Assembly: GCF_024756275.1 (NCBI RefSeq)
Contig: NZ_JANUGQ010000014.1
Coordinates: 124,001 to 188,000, forward strand
DNA from: Streptomyces pyxinae
GTDB lineage: Bacteria > Actinomycetota > Actinomycetes > Streptomycetales > Streptomycetaceae
DNA length: 64,000 bases
Reading direction: 5' to 3'
In this document: in pieces, positions 25,529-34,057 of the stretch
Layout: every line of letters begins with the position of its first letter
How positions within the stretch are numbered: the stretch's first letter is position 1
The notes under the pieces: generated by a model
What the model was told of the DNA's origin: nothing
What the model saw: only the letters and a program-made list of their open reading frames with translations
Databases searched by the model: none
Position numbers and translations under genes: made by a program

Positions 25529-26293
25529 ATGCGCGCTCAGGGTAAGCACAGCCGTTCCCACGCCCGTCCGCTCGTCCGCCGGGCACTCGTCGCCGGTACG
25601 GGCGGTGTCGCCCTCGTTCTGCCGCTGATCGGTGCCGCCACGGCCACCGCCGCGCCGCAGCAGGCGCCCGCCGTCGTGCGGGCCGCCGCCCCCGTCACCT
25701 ACTCCGTGGTCGCCGGCGACACCCTGTCGAAGATCGCCACCGAGCACGCGGTGAGCGGCGGCTGGAAGAAGCTGTACGAGGACAACAAGCAGGTCGTCGG
25801 CGCCGACCCCGGCCTGATCCGGCCGGGCCTGAAGCTGACCGTCGGCGCCAAGGCCCCGGCGGCCGAGCGGGCCGACCGCTCCGCGCGCACCACCGCCACT
25901 CCCGCCGTGGCCCAGGGCGCCGCGGCCGGAGCCCTCCCGGCCGTCGCCCCCGCCGCCGCTCCGAAGACGTACACCAACGACCTCGACGGCTGGATCAAGG
26001 AGGCGCTGGACATCATGGCCAAGAACGGCATCCCGGGCAGCTACGACGGCATCCACCGCAATGTGATGCGGGAGTCCTCCGGCAACCCGCTGGCGATCAA
26101 CAACTGGGACTCCAACGCCGTGGCCGGCACCCCGTCCAAGGGCCTGCTCCAGGTGATCGACCCGACCTTCCAGGCGTACCACGTCGCCGGCACCTCGCTG
26201 GACAGCTACGACCCGGTCGCCAACATCGTCGCCGCCTGCAACTACGCGGCCGACCGGTACGGCTCCATCGACAACGTCAACGGTCCGTACTAA
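25529..26293 (+). CDS. LysM-domain lytic transglycosylase, secreted
   Basis: The 254-residue protein has a twin-basic signal region (residues 1-42, ending ATATAAPQ), one LysM module (about 55-103: TYSVVAGDTLSKIATEH through IRPGLKLTVG), an Ala-rich linker and a C-terminal SLT-type lysozyme fold. The catalytic Glu lies in NVMRESSGNP, followed by SKGLLQVIDPTF and the closing NIVAACNYAADRYGS. It would cleave glycan strands during growth or spore germination. It lies behind a c-di-AMP riboswitch and ends in a strong hairpin, so it is a single-gene unit. Confidence 0.93.
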   Translation: MRAQGKHSRSHARPLVRRALVAGTGGVALVLPLIGAATATAAPQQAPAVVRAAAPVTYSVVAGDTLSKIATEHAVSGGWKKLYEDNKQVVGADPGLIRPGLKLTVGAKAPAAERADRSARTTATPAVAQGAAAGALPAVAPAAAPKTYTNDLDGWIKEALDIMAKNGIPGSYDGIHRNVMRESSGNPLAINNWDSNAVAGTPSKGLLQVIDPTFQAYHVAGTSLDSYDPVANIVAACNYAADRYGSIDNVNGPY

Positions 26294-26321
26294 TTCCGGA
26301 CCGCCGACCCCTCGGCATCCC

Positions 26322-26355
26322 GGGGTGCGGCCGGGAAGCGTCCCGGCCGCACCCC
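26322..26355 (+). terminator. Perfect 15-bp hairpin terminator
   Basis: GGGGTGCGGCCGGGA pairs perfectly with 26341-26355 around the tetraloop AGCG, 29 bases after the transglycosylase stop. Confidence 0.9.
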
Positions 26356-26388
26356 CGCCCGGTCCGTCCATCGTCTACGGTGGCGGGC

Positions 26389-26775
26389 ATGGTGAACGTT
26401 CTCAGCAGCCGGATCCTGTTGCGCCCCACGGATCCGGAGCGCTCGCGCGCCTTCTACGGCGAAGCCCTCGGGCTCGGTGTCTACCGGGAGTTCGGCACCG
26501 GCCCCGAGCGGGGCACCGTGTACTTCCTGGGCGGCGGCTATCTGGAGCTCTCGGGCCGCTCGGACTCCCCGCCCCCGCCGACCGTCCGTCTCTGGCTCCA
26601 GGTGCCCGACGCGGCCGCCGCCCATGAGGAGCTGGCCGCCCGGGGGGTCGAGGTGGTGCGGCCGCCGGTGAAGGAGCCCTGGGGCCTGATCGAGATGTGG
26701 ATCGCGGACCCGGACGGCGTGCCCATCGCCGTCGTGGAGGTCCCGGAGGACCATCCCATTCGCTACCGCCCCTGA
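26389..26775 (+). CDS. VOC-family (glyoxalase/bleomycin-resistance-like) protein
   Basis: The 128-residue protein has the two beta-alpha-beta-beta-beta modules of the vicinal oxygen chelate fold: a first half SSRILLRPTDPERSRAFYGE to YLELSGRS and a second half VRLWLQVPDAAAAHEELAARGV to ADPDGVPIAVVEVP. The final ADPDG turn and the acidic residue after it (VVEV) fit the usual metal-site position. TACGGT sits 7 bases before ATG 26389, so the message could be leaderless; GTG 26380 is the alternative start. Substrate is not predictable. Confidence 0.82.
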   Translation: MVNVLSSRILLRPTDPERSRAFYGEALGLGVYREFGTGPERGTVYFLGGGYLELSGRSDSPPPPTVRLWLQVPDAAAAHEELAARGVEVVRPPVKEPWGLIEMWIADPDGVPIAVVEVPEDHPIRYRP

Positions 26776-26801
26776 CACCACCGCCCCCACCGCCCCTCCC
26801 G

Positions 26802-26835
26802 CACCCGGGACCGCCCTCGTGGCCGGTCCCGGGTG
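26802..26835 (+). terminator. Hairpin terminator after the VOC gene
   Basis: Eleven-bp perfect arms (CACCCGGGACC, 26802-26812 with 26825-26835) lie 26 bases after the stop. Confidence 0.75.
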
Positions 26836-26942
26836 TTGCCGCATCGGCACCCCGCTCCCCTCCCCCGCCGACCGCCCCGGCCTGCGCGAACGGTTCCCAC
26901 CGCCCGGTGCGGCGCGCCCGGCAACGGTCCCGGGTGTTGCCG
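26825..26942. repeat. 17-bp direct repeat, each copy within a hairpin
   Basis: GGTCCCGGGTGTTGCCG occurs at 26825-26841 and 26926-26942. The second copy forms its own stem with an upstream CGGCAAC. Nothing else is visible in the gap 26776-27066. Confidence 0.8.
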
Positions 26943-27066
26943 ATCGGCCGTTCTCCCGGCGCAACGCCCCGCTCCGGCTCCATGCTGTCCCTCACTCACC
27001 GGCGTTCGCCGGGCGGGTCCGCCTGTCCCGGCCGGAGCGAGTCCGCCGGGCCGCGAAGGGGATGTG

Positions 27067-27297
27067 ATGGACCGTTCACTGCTGTCGTTGCGCGCCGCGC
27101 TGGTGCTCTTACTCGCCGCTCTGGCCGGGGTGGGCGCGGGCGTGCTCACCGCGCTGGCCGGCGAGGGCGCGGCCCGGGGCACTCTGTGCGGACTGGCGGC
27201 GGCCGGACTCGCGGTGCCGTTCTTCGACCGGCTGATCGCGGACGATCCCCGTGCCCCGGGCCGGGGCGGCGGCAGGGGCGGGCGGCGGCGTGGGTGA
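27067..27297 (+). CDS. Small two-helix membrane protein, hypothetical
   Basis: The 76-residue product carries two hydrophobic segments (LRAALVLLLAALAGVGAGVL and TLCGLAAAGLAVPFF) and a Gly/Arg-rich basic tail. AAGGGG precedes ATG 27067. The next gene starts inside its 3' end (GTG 27290, overlap 8 bases), which implies coupling with the response regulator. I do not recognise the family; it may be a membrane partner of the regulator, which otherwise has no kinase nearby. Confidence 0.65.
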   Translation: MDRSLLSLRAALVLLLAALAGVGAGVLTALAGEGAARGTLCGLAAAGLAVPFFDRLIADDPRAPGRGGGRGGRRRG

Positions 27298-28405
27298 GCT
27301 GCGGCCGCTGGGCGACGGCCTCCCGCCCGAGTGCCGCGCCCTGGCGCAGGCGCTGCGTGAACTCTTCGCCGGCCTGGGGGTGTCGGTGCGCCGGTACGCG
27401 GCGCGCCGCAGCCGCGATCCCGGCACCTTCTCCCGGTATCTCGGCGGAACCAGGGTGCCGCCGTGGGAGGTGGTGACGGATCTCTTCACCGACCTCGCGG
27501 AACACCGCGGGACCGCGGCTACCCCCGACGCGATCGAACTGGTACGGGCGCTGCACCGCGCCGCCGTCTCCACCGGCGGCTCGTCCCGGCACGCGGTGGA
27601 GGTGCTGGAGCGCCAGCTCGCGGACGCGGACCGGGTGTCCCGGCGCTCGACGGTCCGGGGCGATGTGCTGGAGGACGCGCTGCTCGACCGCAAGCACCGG
27701 ATCGCCGATCTGGAGGTGCGGCTCAGCCAGCTGGAGGCGGAGTGGAGCGCCGAGCGGGAGCGGGCCGATCTGCTGGCGGCCGCCCGGCCGGACATCTCGG
27801 AACTGCTGCGGGAGCGGGACACCCTCCAGGGCGAGGTGGCCCGGCTCTCGGCGGACCTGCTGGCGGCGCAGAAGCAGCGGGACGAGGCGGAGGACCGCTG
27901 CACGCTGCTGGAACGCCAGCTGGAGGCGATCGAGGAGGTACGGCAGGGCGGGGTGCTCTCACCGGCCGCCGTGCCCGAGGCGTCGCCCGGGCTGCCGAGG
28001 ATCCTGCTCGTGGACGACCAGGCCGACAATCTGCTGGCGATGACGGCGGTGCTGGCCGGGCTCGACCAGGAGCTGGTGGCGGTCTCCTCGGGGCGGGAGG
28101 CGCTGAAGGCCCTGCTGGACCGGGACGACTTCGCCGTGATCATCATGGACGTCCAGATGCCGGACATGGACGGCTACGAGACGGCGGCGCACATCAAGCG
28201 CCGCAGCCGGACCCGTGATGTGCCGATCATCTTTCTCACCGCGATGGGCACCGACCCGGAGCACTCCGCGCGGGGCTACGCGGCGGGCGCGGTCGACTAC
28301 ATCGGCAAGCCCGTCGATCCCTGGGTGCTGCGCGCCAAGGTGGCGGTGTTCACCGGCATCCACCTGGAACGCCGCCGGGCACGCGGGGGCCACGAAGGTC
28401 CCTGA
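27290..28405 (+). CDS. Orphan response regulator with N-terminal HTH-like region and coiled coil
   Basis: The 371-residue protein has an XRE-like N-terminal region (about residues 12-75: RRSRDPGTFSRYLGGTRVPPWEVV), a long coiled coil (about 110-225, heptad-rich in Leu, Glu and Arg) and a C-terminal receiver domain (about 240-360). Phospho-acceptor Asp near residue 287 is in VIIMDVQMPDMDG; acidic pair in LLVDDQADN and Lys in YIGKPVDPW are intact. The receiver placed at the C-terminus is unusual for a DNA-binding regulator. Start GTG 27290 overlaps the upstream gene; AGGGG lies upstream. No histidine kinase is encoded nearby. Confidence 0.82.
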   Translation: MGELRPLGDGLPPECRALAQALRELFAGLGVSVRRYAARRSRDPGTFSRYLGGTRVPPWEVVTDLFTDLAEHRGTAATPDAIELVRALHRAAVSTGGSSRHAVEVLERQLADADRVSRRSTVRGDVLEDALLDRKHRIADLEVRLSQLEAEWSAERERADLLAAARPDISELLRERDTLQGEVARLSADLLAAQKQRDEAEDRCTLLERQLEAIEEVRQGGVLSPAAVPEASPGLPRILLVDDQADNLLAMTAVLAGLDQELVAVSSGREALKALLDRDDFAVIIMDVQMPDMDGYETAAHIKRRSRTRDVPIIFLTAMGTDPEHSARGYAAGAVDYIGKPVDPWVLRAKVAVFTGIHLERRRARGGHEGP

Positions 28406-28540
28406 GGCCAGGACGGTCCCTGCCCGCCCGGCGGGACCGGAGACCGCCCGACGGGCGCGGTCCACCGCCGTCAGGCGCGTACCACCGCAGGCCCGGCCTG
28501 TACCGGTACGGCTCCGATACGGCGCCGGGTGACCGGCCCG

Positions 28541-28620
28541 GGGCCGTACCGCCGTGCCCGGAGCGGTACCGCCGTGCCCGGGGCCGTACCGCCGTGCCCG
28601 GAGCGGTACCGCCGTGCTCG
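28541..28620. repeat. Tandem 20-bp repeat, four units
   Basis: Four consecutive 20-base units alternate between GGGCCGTACCGCCGTGCCCG and GAGCGGTACCGCCGTGCCCG, giving two 40-bp super-units; the last unit has one change. They fill the gap between the response regulator and the truncated gene at 28698. No gene is visible in 28406-28697. Confidence 0.95.
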
Positions 28621-28697
28621 GGCCCGGGCGCACCGCGCCGGACACCGGCCCGGAGGCCCCCGGGGGGGGAGCCGGCGGGCCGGCGGGCCGCCGGTTG

Positions 28698-28970
28698 TCA
28701 GGGGTTCGCGTCCAGGCGGAGGGAGGCGAGTCCGCGGCTGACCGGGCGGCGGGCGGGGCGGCCGGCGGTCGAGGAGACCACATTGCCCGGCAGCCGCGGG
28801 GCTTCCACCACCTCCGCGAGGTGGCGGGACATCTCCGCCGAGGCGGCGGCGCCGTCGCGGCGGGCCACGGCGTCGCGCAGGATCCGGTGCGACTCCCAGC
28901 CGGCGGGCTCGGCGGTCATCATGATGGAGACGAAGGCCAGCATGGTGCGGAACTGGAGCGGCTCCAGCAC
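28698..28970 (-). pseudogene. FadR/GntR-type regulator, C-terminal FCD-domain remnant
   Basis: The 90-residue frame matches only the end of an FCD ligand-binding domain (FRTMLAFVSIMMTAEPA, then ESHRILRDAVARRDGAAASAEMSRHLAEVV). The N-terminal winged helix and most of the FCD domain, which should lie at higher coordinates, are missing. Homology stops at about 28975, exactly where the remnant of a different gene begins on the other strand. There is no convincing start or ribosome binding site, so this is a broken gene left by a deletion. Confidence 0.75.
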
Positions 28971-28978
28971 CCCGATGA

Positions 28979-29266
28979 GCCGATCACTTCGCCGTCCATG
29001 TGCTCGGTGCCGAACAGGCCGGGCTCGCCGCCCTGTTCGCCCGGCGCGGCGCCGACCGCTTCACCGGTCCCGGCTCCGGGGCACCCCTGCTGACGAGTGT
29101 GCCGGCCTGGCTGGTGGCCGCCGTCCGGGTCCGGCAGCGGCTGGGCGACCACTGGCTGGTCGTGGGCGAGGTGGGCGACGGCGACGCCCGGGCCGGCCAG
29201 CCGGCGCTGGTCCATCACGACGGCGGCTGGGCCGAGGCCGTACGACTGACCCCGCGGCTGCCGTGA
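28979..29266 (+). pseudogene. Flavin reductase-like (FMN split-barrel) C-terminal remnant
   Basis: The frame begins abruptly with ADHFAVHVLGAEQAGLAALF, which aligns to the middle of flavin reductase family proteins, and continues to a normal C-terminus (VRVRQRLGDHWLVVGEV). An in-frame TGA lies immediately before it, and roughly the first 60 residues of the family, including the flavin-contacting loop, are absent. It abuts the FCD remnant head to head. A GTG at 29000 could initiate, but without the N-terminus the fold is incomplete. Confidence 0.72.
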
Positions 29267-29366
29267 CGGCGCCGGACCGCCGGCTCCGGCGCCCGGCCGC
29301 CGGGTCGACCGCCGTGCGGCGGACCGGGGATGACTCCGACCGTGCTCCCGGGCACACTTGACCGCC

Positions 29367-30188
29367 ATGAACCGACTGACCTTCGAGGCCGCCGACGGCA
29401 CCCCGCTCTCCGGGGCGCTGCTCGGCACCGGCGGACCCCTGGTCGTCCTGCTGCACGGCGGCGGCCCCGATCACCACAGTCTGCTGCCGCTCGGCGAGGC
29501 GCTGGCCGACCGGTACACGGTGGCCCTGCCGGACATCCGCGGGTACGGGCGCTCCCGCTGCGCCGACCCGGCCCGGCACACCTGGCTCCGGTACACCGGC
29601 GATCTGCTGGCCCTGCTCGACCACTTGGGCGCGGACCGGGCGGTGGCCGGCGGCACCGGGCTGGGCTCGACCATCTCCCTGCGCGCGGCGCTCCATCACC
29701 CGGAGCGGGTGGCGGCGGCCGTGCTGATCGGGGTGGAGGACATCGAGGACGACGACGGCAAGGAGGCCGAGACGGCCCTGCTCGACGCCTTCGCCGAACG
29801 AGCCCTCGGCCAGGGCCTGGAGGCGGCCTGGGCGCCACTGCTGGACCTGTTCCCGCCGGTCGTCGGCGCGACCGTACGGGACGCCATCCCCCGGTCGGAC
29901 CCCGCCAGTGTCGCCGCCGCCGCTGCCATCGGCCGCGACCGGGCCTTCGGCGGGGTGGCGGAGCTGCGGGAGGTGGTGCCCCCGGTGCTCGTCGTCCCCG
30001 GCACGGACGTCCGGCATCCCACCGCGCTGGCCGAGCGGGTCGCGGAGACACTGCCGCACGGGCGGCTCGCCCCGGTCGCCGTCTCCCGGGAGCTGCGCAC
30101 CCCGGGCGACCTCGCCCGGACGATGGCGCCCCCGGTCCGTGGCTTTCTGGACGGGCTGCCCGGCTGGGGGGCGCCGCTCGCCCCGTGA
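29367..30188 (+). CDS. Alpha/beta hydrolase-fold protein lacking catalytic residues
   Basis: The 273-residue protein has the fold's early landmarks (PLVVLLHGGGPDHHSLLPLG for the oxyanion region, YTVALPDIRGYGRS) and normal length. At the nucleophile elbow it reads AGGTGLGSTIS, so the expected Ser/Asp/Cys of G-X-Nuc-X-G is Gly. Near the C-terminus the usual catalytic His is absent (VAVSRELRTPGDLA). Either the protein is a non-enzymatic hydrolase relative or it is decaying, like the two remnants directly upstream. ATG 29367 may be leaderless. Confidence 0.75.
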   Translation: MNRLTFEAADGTPLSGALLGTGGPLVVLLHGGGPDHHSLLPLGEALADRYTVALPDIRGYGRSRCADPARHTWLRYTGDLLALLDHLGADRAVAGGTGLGSTISLRAALHHPERVAAAVLIGVEDIEDDDGKEAETALLDAFAERALGQGLEAAWAPLLDLFPPVVGATVRDAIPRSDPASVAAAAAIGRDRAFGGVAELREVVPPVLVVPGTDVRHPTALAERVAETLPHGRLAPVAVSRELRTPGDLARTMAPPVRGFLDGLPGWGAPLAP

Positions 30189-30386
30189 ACGACCGGGGTG
30201 CCCCGTGGACGACGGGCCGTCGCGCGAACGGCCGGGCCGCCCCGGTGAACGACCGTACGGACGGACGAGTTCACCGGCGGCGAGGCCGACGGCCGTCACC
30301 CGCCGTCACCGACCGGCACGGCCCGGCGCGCTCGGCCGGTGTGGCGCCGAGCGCCGCCGGCGGCCGCCCCGCGCGGAAGGTGGCGC

Positions 30387-33203
30387 TCACCCCGCCTCGC
30401 CCCGGGCGCCGCAGCCCGCCTCCCGGGGCCGGTCCCGCCGCAGGGCGCCCGGCAGCTCCGTCCGGCGGCTGATCCGCAACTTCCGGTAGGTGCTGGTCAG
30501 GTGGGTCTCCACAGTGCGCCGGGCCAGATGCAGCAGATCGGCTATCTCGGTGTTCGTCCGGCCGTCGGCGGCCAGTTCGGCGATCCGGCGCTCGCTGCCG
30601 GTCAGTGAGCCCGAACCGGTGCGTACCGCCACCGGGTTCCGGGCTCCGCCCTCGCGCAGGGCCGCCCCGGCCAGCTCGAACGACCGGAGGTCGCCCCGGA
30701 GTTCGGCCAGTGCGGCCGCCTCGCGCAGCGACTCGCGGGCACGGGCGCGTTCCCCGGCGGTGATGAGCTGGCGGCCCTGTGCCAGCAGCGCCTGGATCAG
30801 CTCCCGGTCGGTGCCGTCGGGCCCGTTCCGCAGGGTCCTTACGGCCTCCTCGGCCAGTTCCAGGCCGCGCCGCCCACCGGTCGCGGTGCCGAGCACCCGC
30901 AGGGCGCGGCCCACCGTGCGCGGGGTGTTCCAGACCCTGGCCAGCCGCAGCTCCTCCGCCGCCAGGTCCAGCGCCTCCCGCCCGCCGCCCAGGGCCAGCC
31001 GGCACTCCGCCACCGCCGTGCGCCAAGGGGTGACGACGGGGCTGACCACCTCGCGGGCGGTCTGGCGCCGCCCGCACTCCAGGAAGTCGTGCAGCGCGCC
31101 CGCCGGATCACCGGTGGCGGACCGCAGCACGCCACGCGCGTAGAGAAAGCGGTTCAGCTCCCAGTTCTCCGGTGCCGCGCCCAGGTCGAATCCGGCGGCG
31201 AACCGCAGCGCCTCGTCGGCGCGGCCGGTGCGGACGAGCGCCAGCAGGGTGTGGGCGTCCCGGTTGGACGGCCCGGTGCGGGAGTCCGCCGGGTCGCCGG
31301 CTCCCGGGCCGGGAGCGAGCAGCCGGTCGTACGCCCCACGGGCCCCGGCGATGTCGGCCCGGGTGTTGAGGAGCGCGTCGTGCATGGGGTGGAGCAGCGC
31401 GGGGTGCTGCCCGGCCAGGCCGCGTTCCACGAGCCGGTCCGCCTCGTCGAGTTCGTCGGCCCACTGGGCGACCGCGGCGGCCGTGCCCAGCAGAAACGGC
31501 TCGGCCAGCGGGTCGGTGGGCCGGGCGAGCAGGTCCCGTACCCGGGTCATCGCCTCCCGGGCGGAGATCAGCCCGGCGGTGGCCGCGTACCGCACCAGCA
31601 GGGCCTGTCCTGCGGTGCCCACCAGCTCCGGGGAGCGCGCCCCGGCCTCGCGCAGCGCCCGGTAGACCTGCTGCCGGGTCGCCAGGTCCTGGTCGGACAG
31701 CAGCAGGGTGGCGGTGCGTACGGTGCGGGCCAGGCCGGGGTGGCCGGACACCCCGCCCTCCGTGCGGCGCAGCACCTCCATGGCGGTACGGATCTCTCCC
31801 AGGCCGGCCAGGGCGGTGCCGAGGGCGACGGCGGTACGCACCCGGTGGCCCGGGTCGGCCGACAGATGCTGCGCCTCGGCCAGCCGGGCGATGGCCGCCG
31901 GGGCGTCGGCCGACGCGTACTCCAGGGACCCCAGTTCGGTCAGCAGTCCCTGTCGCAGGTCGCCGGGGAGCGGCTCGTCCAGCGCCCGGCGCAGATAGCC
32001 GGCGGCGTCCCCGGGCCGGTCGGCGTGGACGGCGTCCGTCGCCGCGTCCCGCAGGGCGCGCAGCGCCCAGGGCAGGCCGACGGCCGGCGTCCGCAGCAGC
32101 TGCCGGGCGACCGCCTCCGCCCGGTCGCCCCGGCGCAGCATCGCCTCCGCCGCCGCCCGGTGCGCCGCCCGCCGGCGTGCCTCGGGCCAACCGGTGAGCA
32201 CGGCGTCACGCAACAGGGGGTGGGCGTAGCGGAGTCGGCCGGCGGAGTCGGGGCGCAGCAGGCCGAGCCGGACCATCGCGGCGAGCCAGCCGGAGATCCG
32301 GGCGGGGTCGGCGCCGGCCGCCGCGGCCAGGAGGTCCACCGGGTCGCCGGCCGGGCCCGGGGCCCAGGTCTCCTCCAGGGCCGCCAGGCACCGGGCCACC
32401 TCGGTCGTGGCGGGCCCGGCGCTGTGCAGCCACCAGGAGACGGCCGCCGGATAGGAGCCGGGATACAGGGCGGCGCAGGTGGCGGGCAGCGGCGGCACGG
32501 CGCCCGGCGCGAAGCCGCCGGCTCCCGGGGTGCCGCCCAGGTCGTCGAGGAGGGCGCCCAGCAGGAGCGGGCTGCCCGCGCTCGCACGGACGCACTCCGC
32601 CGTCCAGCGCGGCCCGGCCGCGGGGAAGGCGGTCCGGACCAACCCGGCCGCCGCCGTGTCGCTGAGCGGGGCGAGGGTGTGGGTGCGCACCAGGGAGGGC
32701 GACAGCGGCTGCGCGAGCCCGGCGGGCCCCGGCTCGATGTCGTACTGGCTGCGCTCGGTGGCCACCAGCAGCACCGGCAGTCGGTCGAGGCGCCGGGCCG
32801 CCTCCAGCAGCCAGCGGCGCGAGGGGCCGTCGGCCAGGTGGACGTCGTCCACCGCCACCAGCAGCGGGCCCTCCGCCGCGTACGAGCGCAGCAGCCGCCA
32901 CAGCCGGGCGGCGCTGCCGCGGTCGTCGCCGCCGGGCGTCAGGTCCGCGAACTCCGGTACCGGGCCCAGCAGATGGAGCACCGTGGCGAAGGGCACCCCG
33001 GTGTCCTCGGGCGAGCAGCGCGCCCGCAGCACCCGCAGCCCGCGGTCCCCGGCGTGCCGGGCGGTGGTCTCCAGGACGGCGGTGCGGCCGGTGCCGGTGG
33101 CACCCCGCAGCAGGACGAAGCCGCCGGTGCCGGTCCGGGCGCGCTCGATCTCGGCGGCGACCAGCGCGTGGGCGTCGTCGCGTTCGCGGAGCGGTTCGGT
33201 CAT
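30387..33203 (-). CDS. Large LuxR-family (LAL) transcriptional regulator
   Basis: The 938-residue regulator has an N-terminal AAA/NB ATPase (P-loop RGATGTGRT near residue 33, Walker B LLVAVDDVHLAD near 118), a long helical repeat region and a C-terminal LuxR helix-turn-helix (SLTGSERRIAELAADGRTN, then IADLLHLARRTVETHLTSTYRKL, about 865-920). LAL proteins are ATP-dependent activators of antibiotic and catabolic genes. GGAGG lies six bases before ATG 33203; the longer frame upstream is Pro/Ser-rich shadow. It is divergent from the LuxR regulator and CIS genes, which it may control. I saw no TTA codon in it. Confidence 0.9.
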   Translation of the reverse strand: MTEPLRERDDAHALVAAEIERARTGTGGFVLLRGATGTGRTAVLETTARHAGDRGLRVLRARCSPEDTGVPFATVLHLLGPVPEFADLTPGGDDRGSAARLWRLLRSYAAEGPLLVAVDDVHLADGPSRRWLLEAARRLDRLPVLLVATERSQYDIEPGPAGLAQPLSPSLVRTHTLAPLSDTAAAGLVRTAFPAAGPRWTAECVRASAGSPLLLGALLDDLGGTPGAGGFAPGAVPPLPATCAALYPGSYPAAVSWWLHSAGPATTEVARCLAALEETWAPGPAGDPVDLLAAAAGADPARISGWLAAMVRLGLLRPDSAGRLRYAHPLLRDAVLTGWPEARRRAAHRAAAEAMLRRGDRAEAVARQLLRTPAVGLPWALRALRDAATDAVHADRPGDAAGYLRRALDEPLPGDLRQGLLTELGSLEYASADAPAAIARLAEAQHLSADPGHRVRTAVALGTALAGLGEIRTAMEVLRRTEGGVSGHPGLARTVRTATLLLSDQDLATRQQVYRALREAGARSPELVGTAGQALLVRYAATAGLISAREAMTRVRDLLARPTDPLAEPFLLGTAAAVAQWADELDEADRLVERGLAGQHPALLHPMHDALLNTRADIAGARGAYDRLLAPGPGAGDPADSRTGPSNRDAHTLLALVRTGRADEALRFAAGFDLGAAPENWELNRFLYARGVLRSATGDPAGALHDFLECGRRQTAREVVSPVVTPWRTAVAECRLALGGGREALDLAAEELRLARVWNTPRTVGRALRVLGTATGGRRGLELAEEAVRTLRNGPDGTDRELIQALLAQGRQLITAGERARARESLREAAALAELRGDLRSFELAGAALREGGARNPVAVRTGSGSLTGSERRIAELAADGRTNTEIADLLHLARRTVETHLTSTYRKLRISRRTELPGALRRDRPREAGCGARGEAG

Positions 33204-34057
33204 CGGTGCCTCCTGCGACAACTGGTCGGTGCTTCCCGCGTGTGAGACGTGGGATCGCCCATGGAGGTGGGGGTGAGATGGGCCACGTGGGGAAGGAATG
33301 ACGTGCCCGTGCGGGACCCGTGGGGGCGGTGGGGCCCGGGGCCGTCGGGGTGCCGCCCGGGACCGGGCCGCCGCTCGCCGTCGGGGGCCTGCCCGGGACC
33401 GGAGTGGTGCCGGGCACCAGGGTGCCGCCCGCGCCCGGGTGGTGCCGGGCGTCGGGTGAGGTCTCGCGGGCGTGGCGGTGCCCCGGGCCGGTGGCGGTAC
33501 CGGCGGAGCCGGTGGTGCGCGCCGGCTGTCGCCGGGCGGTGCCCGCAGGGACGGCAGTGCCCGTGGGGACGGTAGTGCCCGTGGGGACGGTAGTGCCCGT
33601 GGGGACGACGGTGCTCGCGGGGACGGCAGTACCCGTGCAGACAACGGTGCTCGCGGGAACGACAGTACCGACGGGAATGACAGTGCCCGTGGGGACGGCA
33701 GTGCCGGCCAGGACAACGGTGCCGGCCAGGACGACGGTGCCGGCTGGGGCGACCCTGTTCGCGGGGCGTCCGCGCGGGACCGCGCCGGGGCCAGCCGGTC
33801 CATGCGCGGCCCCGCGGGACGGCCGGGGCGCGCGCCCCGGGAACCGGGCGCGGCGGTTGTCCGGCCCGGTTTCGTGGTGTGGTTCGTGGTGCTCCACGAT
33901 GGCGCGCGGCCCCGCGGGTCCTGGAGGGTGGAGAACGCTCATCCACCGTCGCCCGGGAACGGACGGCGGGCTCGTGGACAGGGGAAGACGGTTGCTCGAC
34001 TCAGCCAGGACCGGCATCGCGTCCGCTTCAGAGGCCGGCGGTGGCCGGCGCGTCCCG
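33204..34057. other. Divergent regulatory gap between LAL and LuxR regulators
   Basis: About 850 bases separate the two regulator genes. Apart from the 18-bp tandem array (33540-33755) the sequence is GC-rich with several long but overlapping frames in three phases, none with a recognisable domain. Both regulator promoters should lie here. Confidence 0.5.
33540..33755. repeat. Tandem 18-bp repeat, about 12 units
   Basis: Twelve consecutive 18-base units of the form TGCCCGTGGGGACGGTAG can be laid out from 33540 to 33755; units 2 and 3 are identical and later ones diverge. The period is a multiple of three, so all frames read as 6-residue repeats (for example ARGDGS or VPVGTT). The array lies between divergent regulator genes. 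Confidence 0.9.

Noticed and set aside
28698..28970. Functional small FCD-domain regulator
   Set aside because: The frame contains only the last third of the domain, no DNA-binding part and no ribosome binding site. The homology break coincides with another truncated gene.
33320..34057. N-terminal extension of the LuxR regulator through the 18-bp repeats
   Set aside because: The extension is a pure repeat translation. The regulator's recognisable domain begins just after GTG 34058, and the usual length is about 200 residues.
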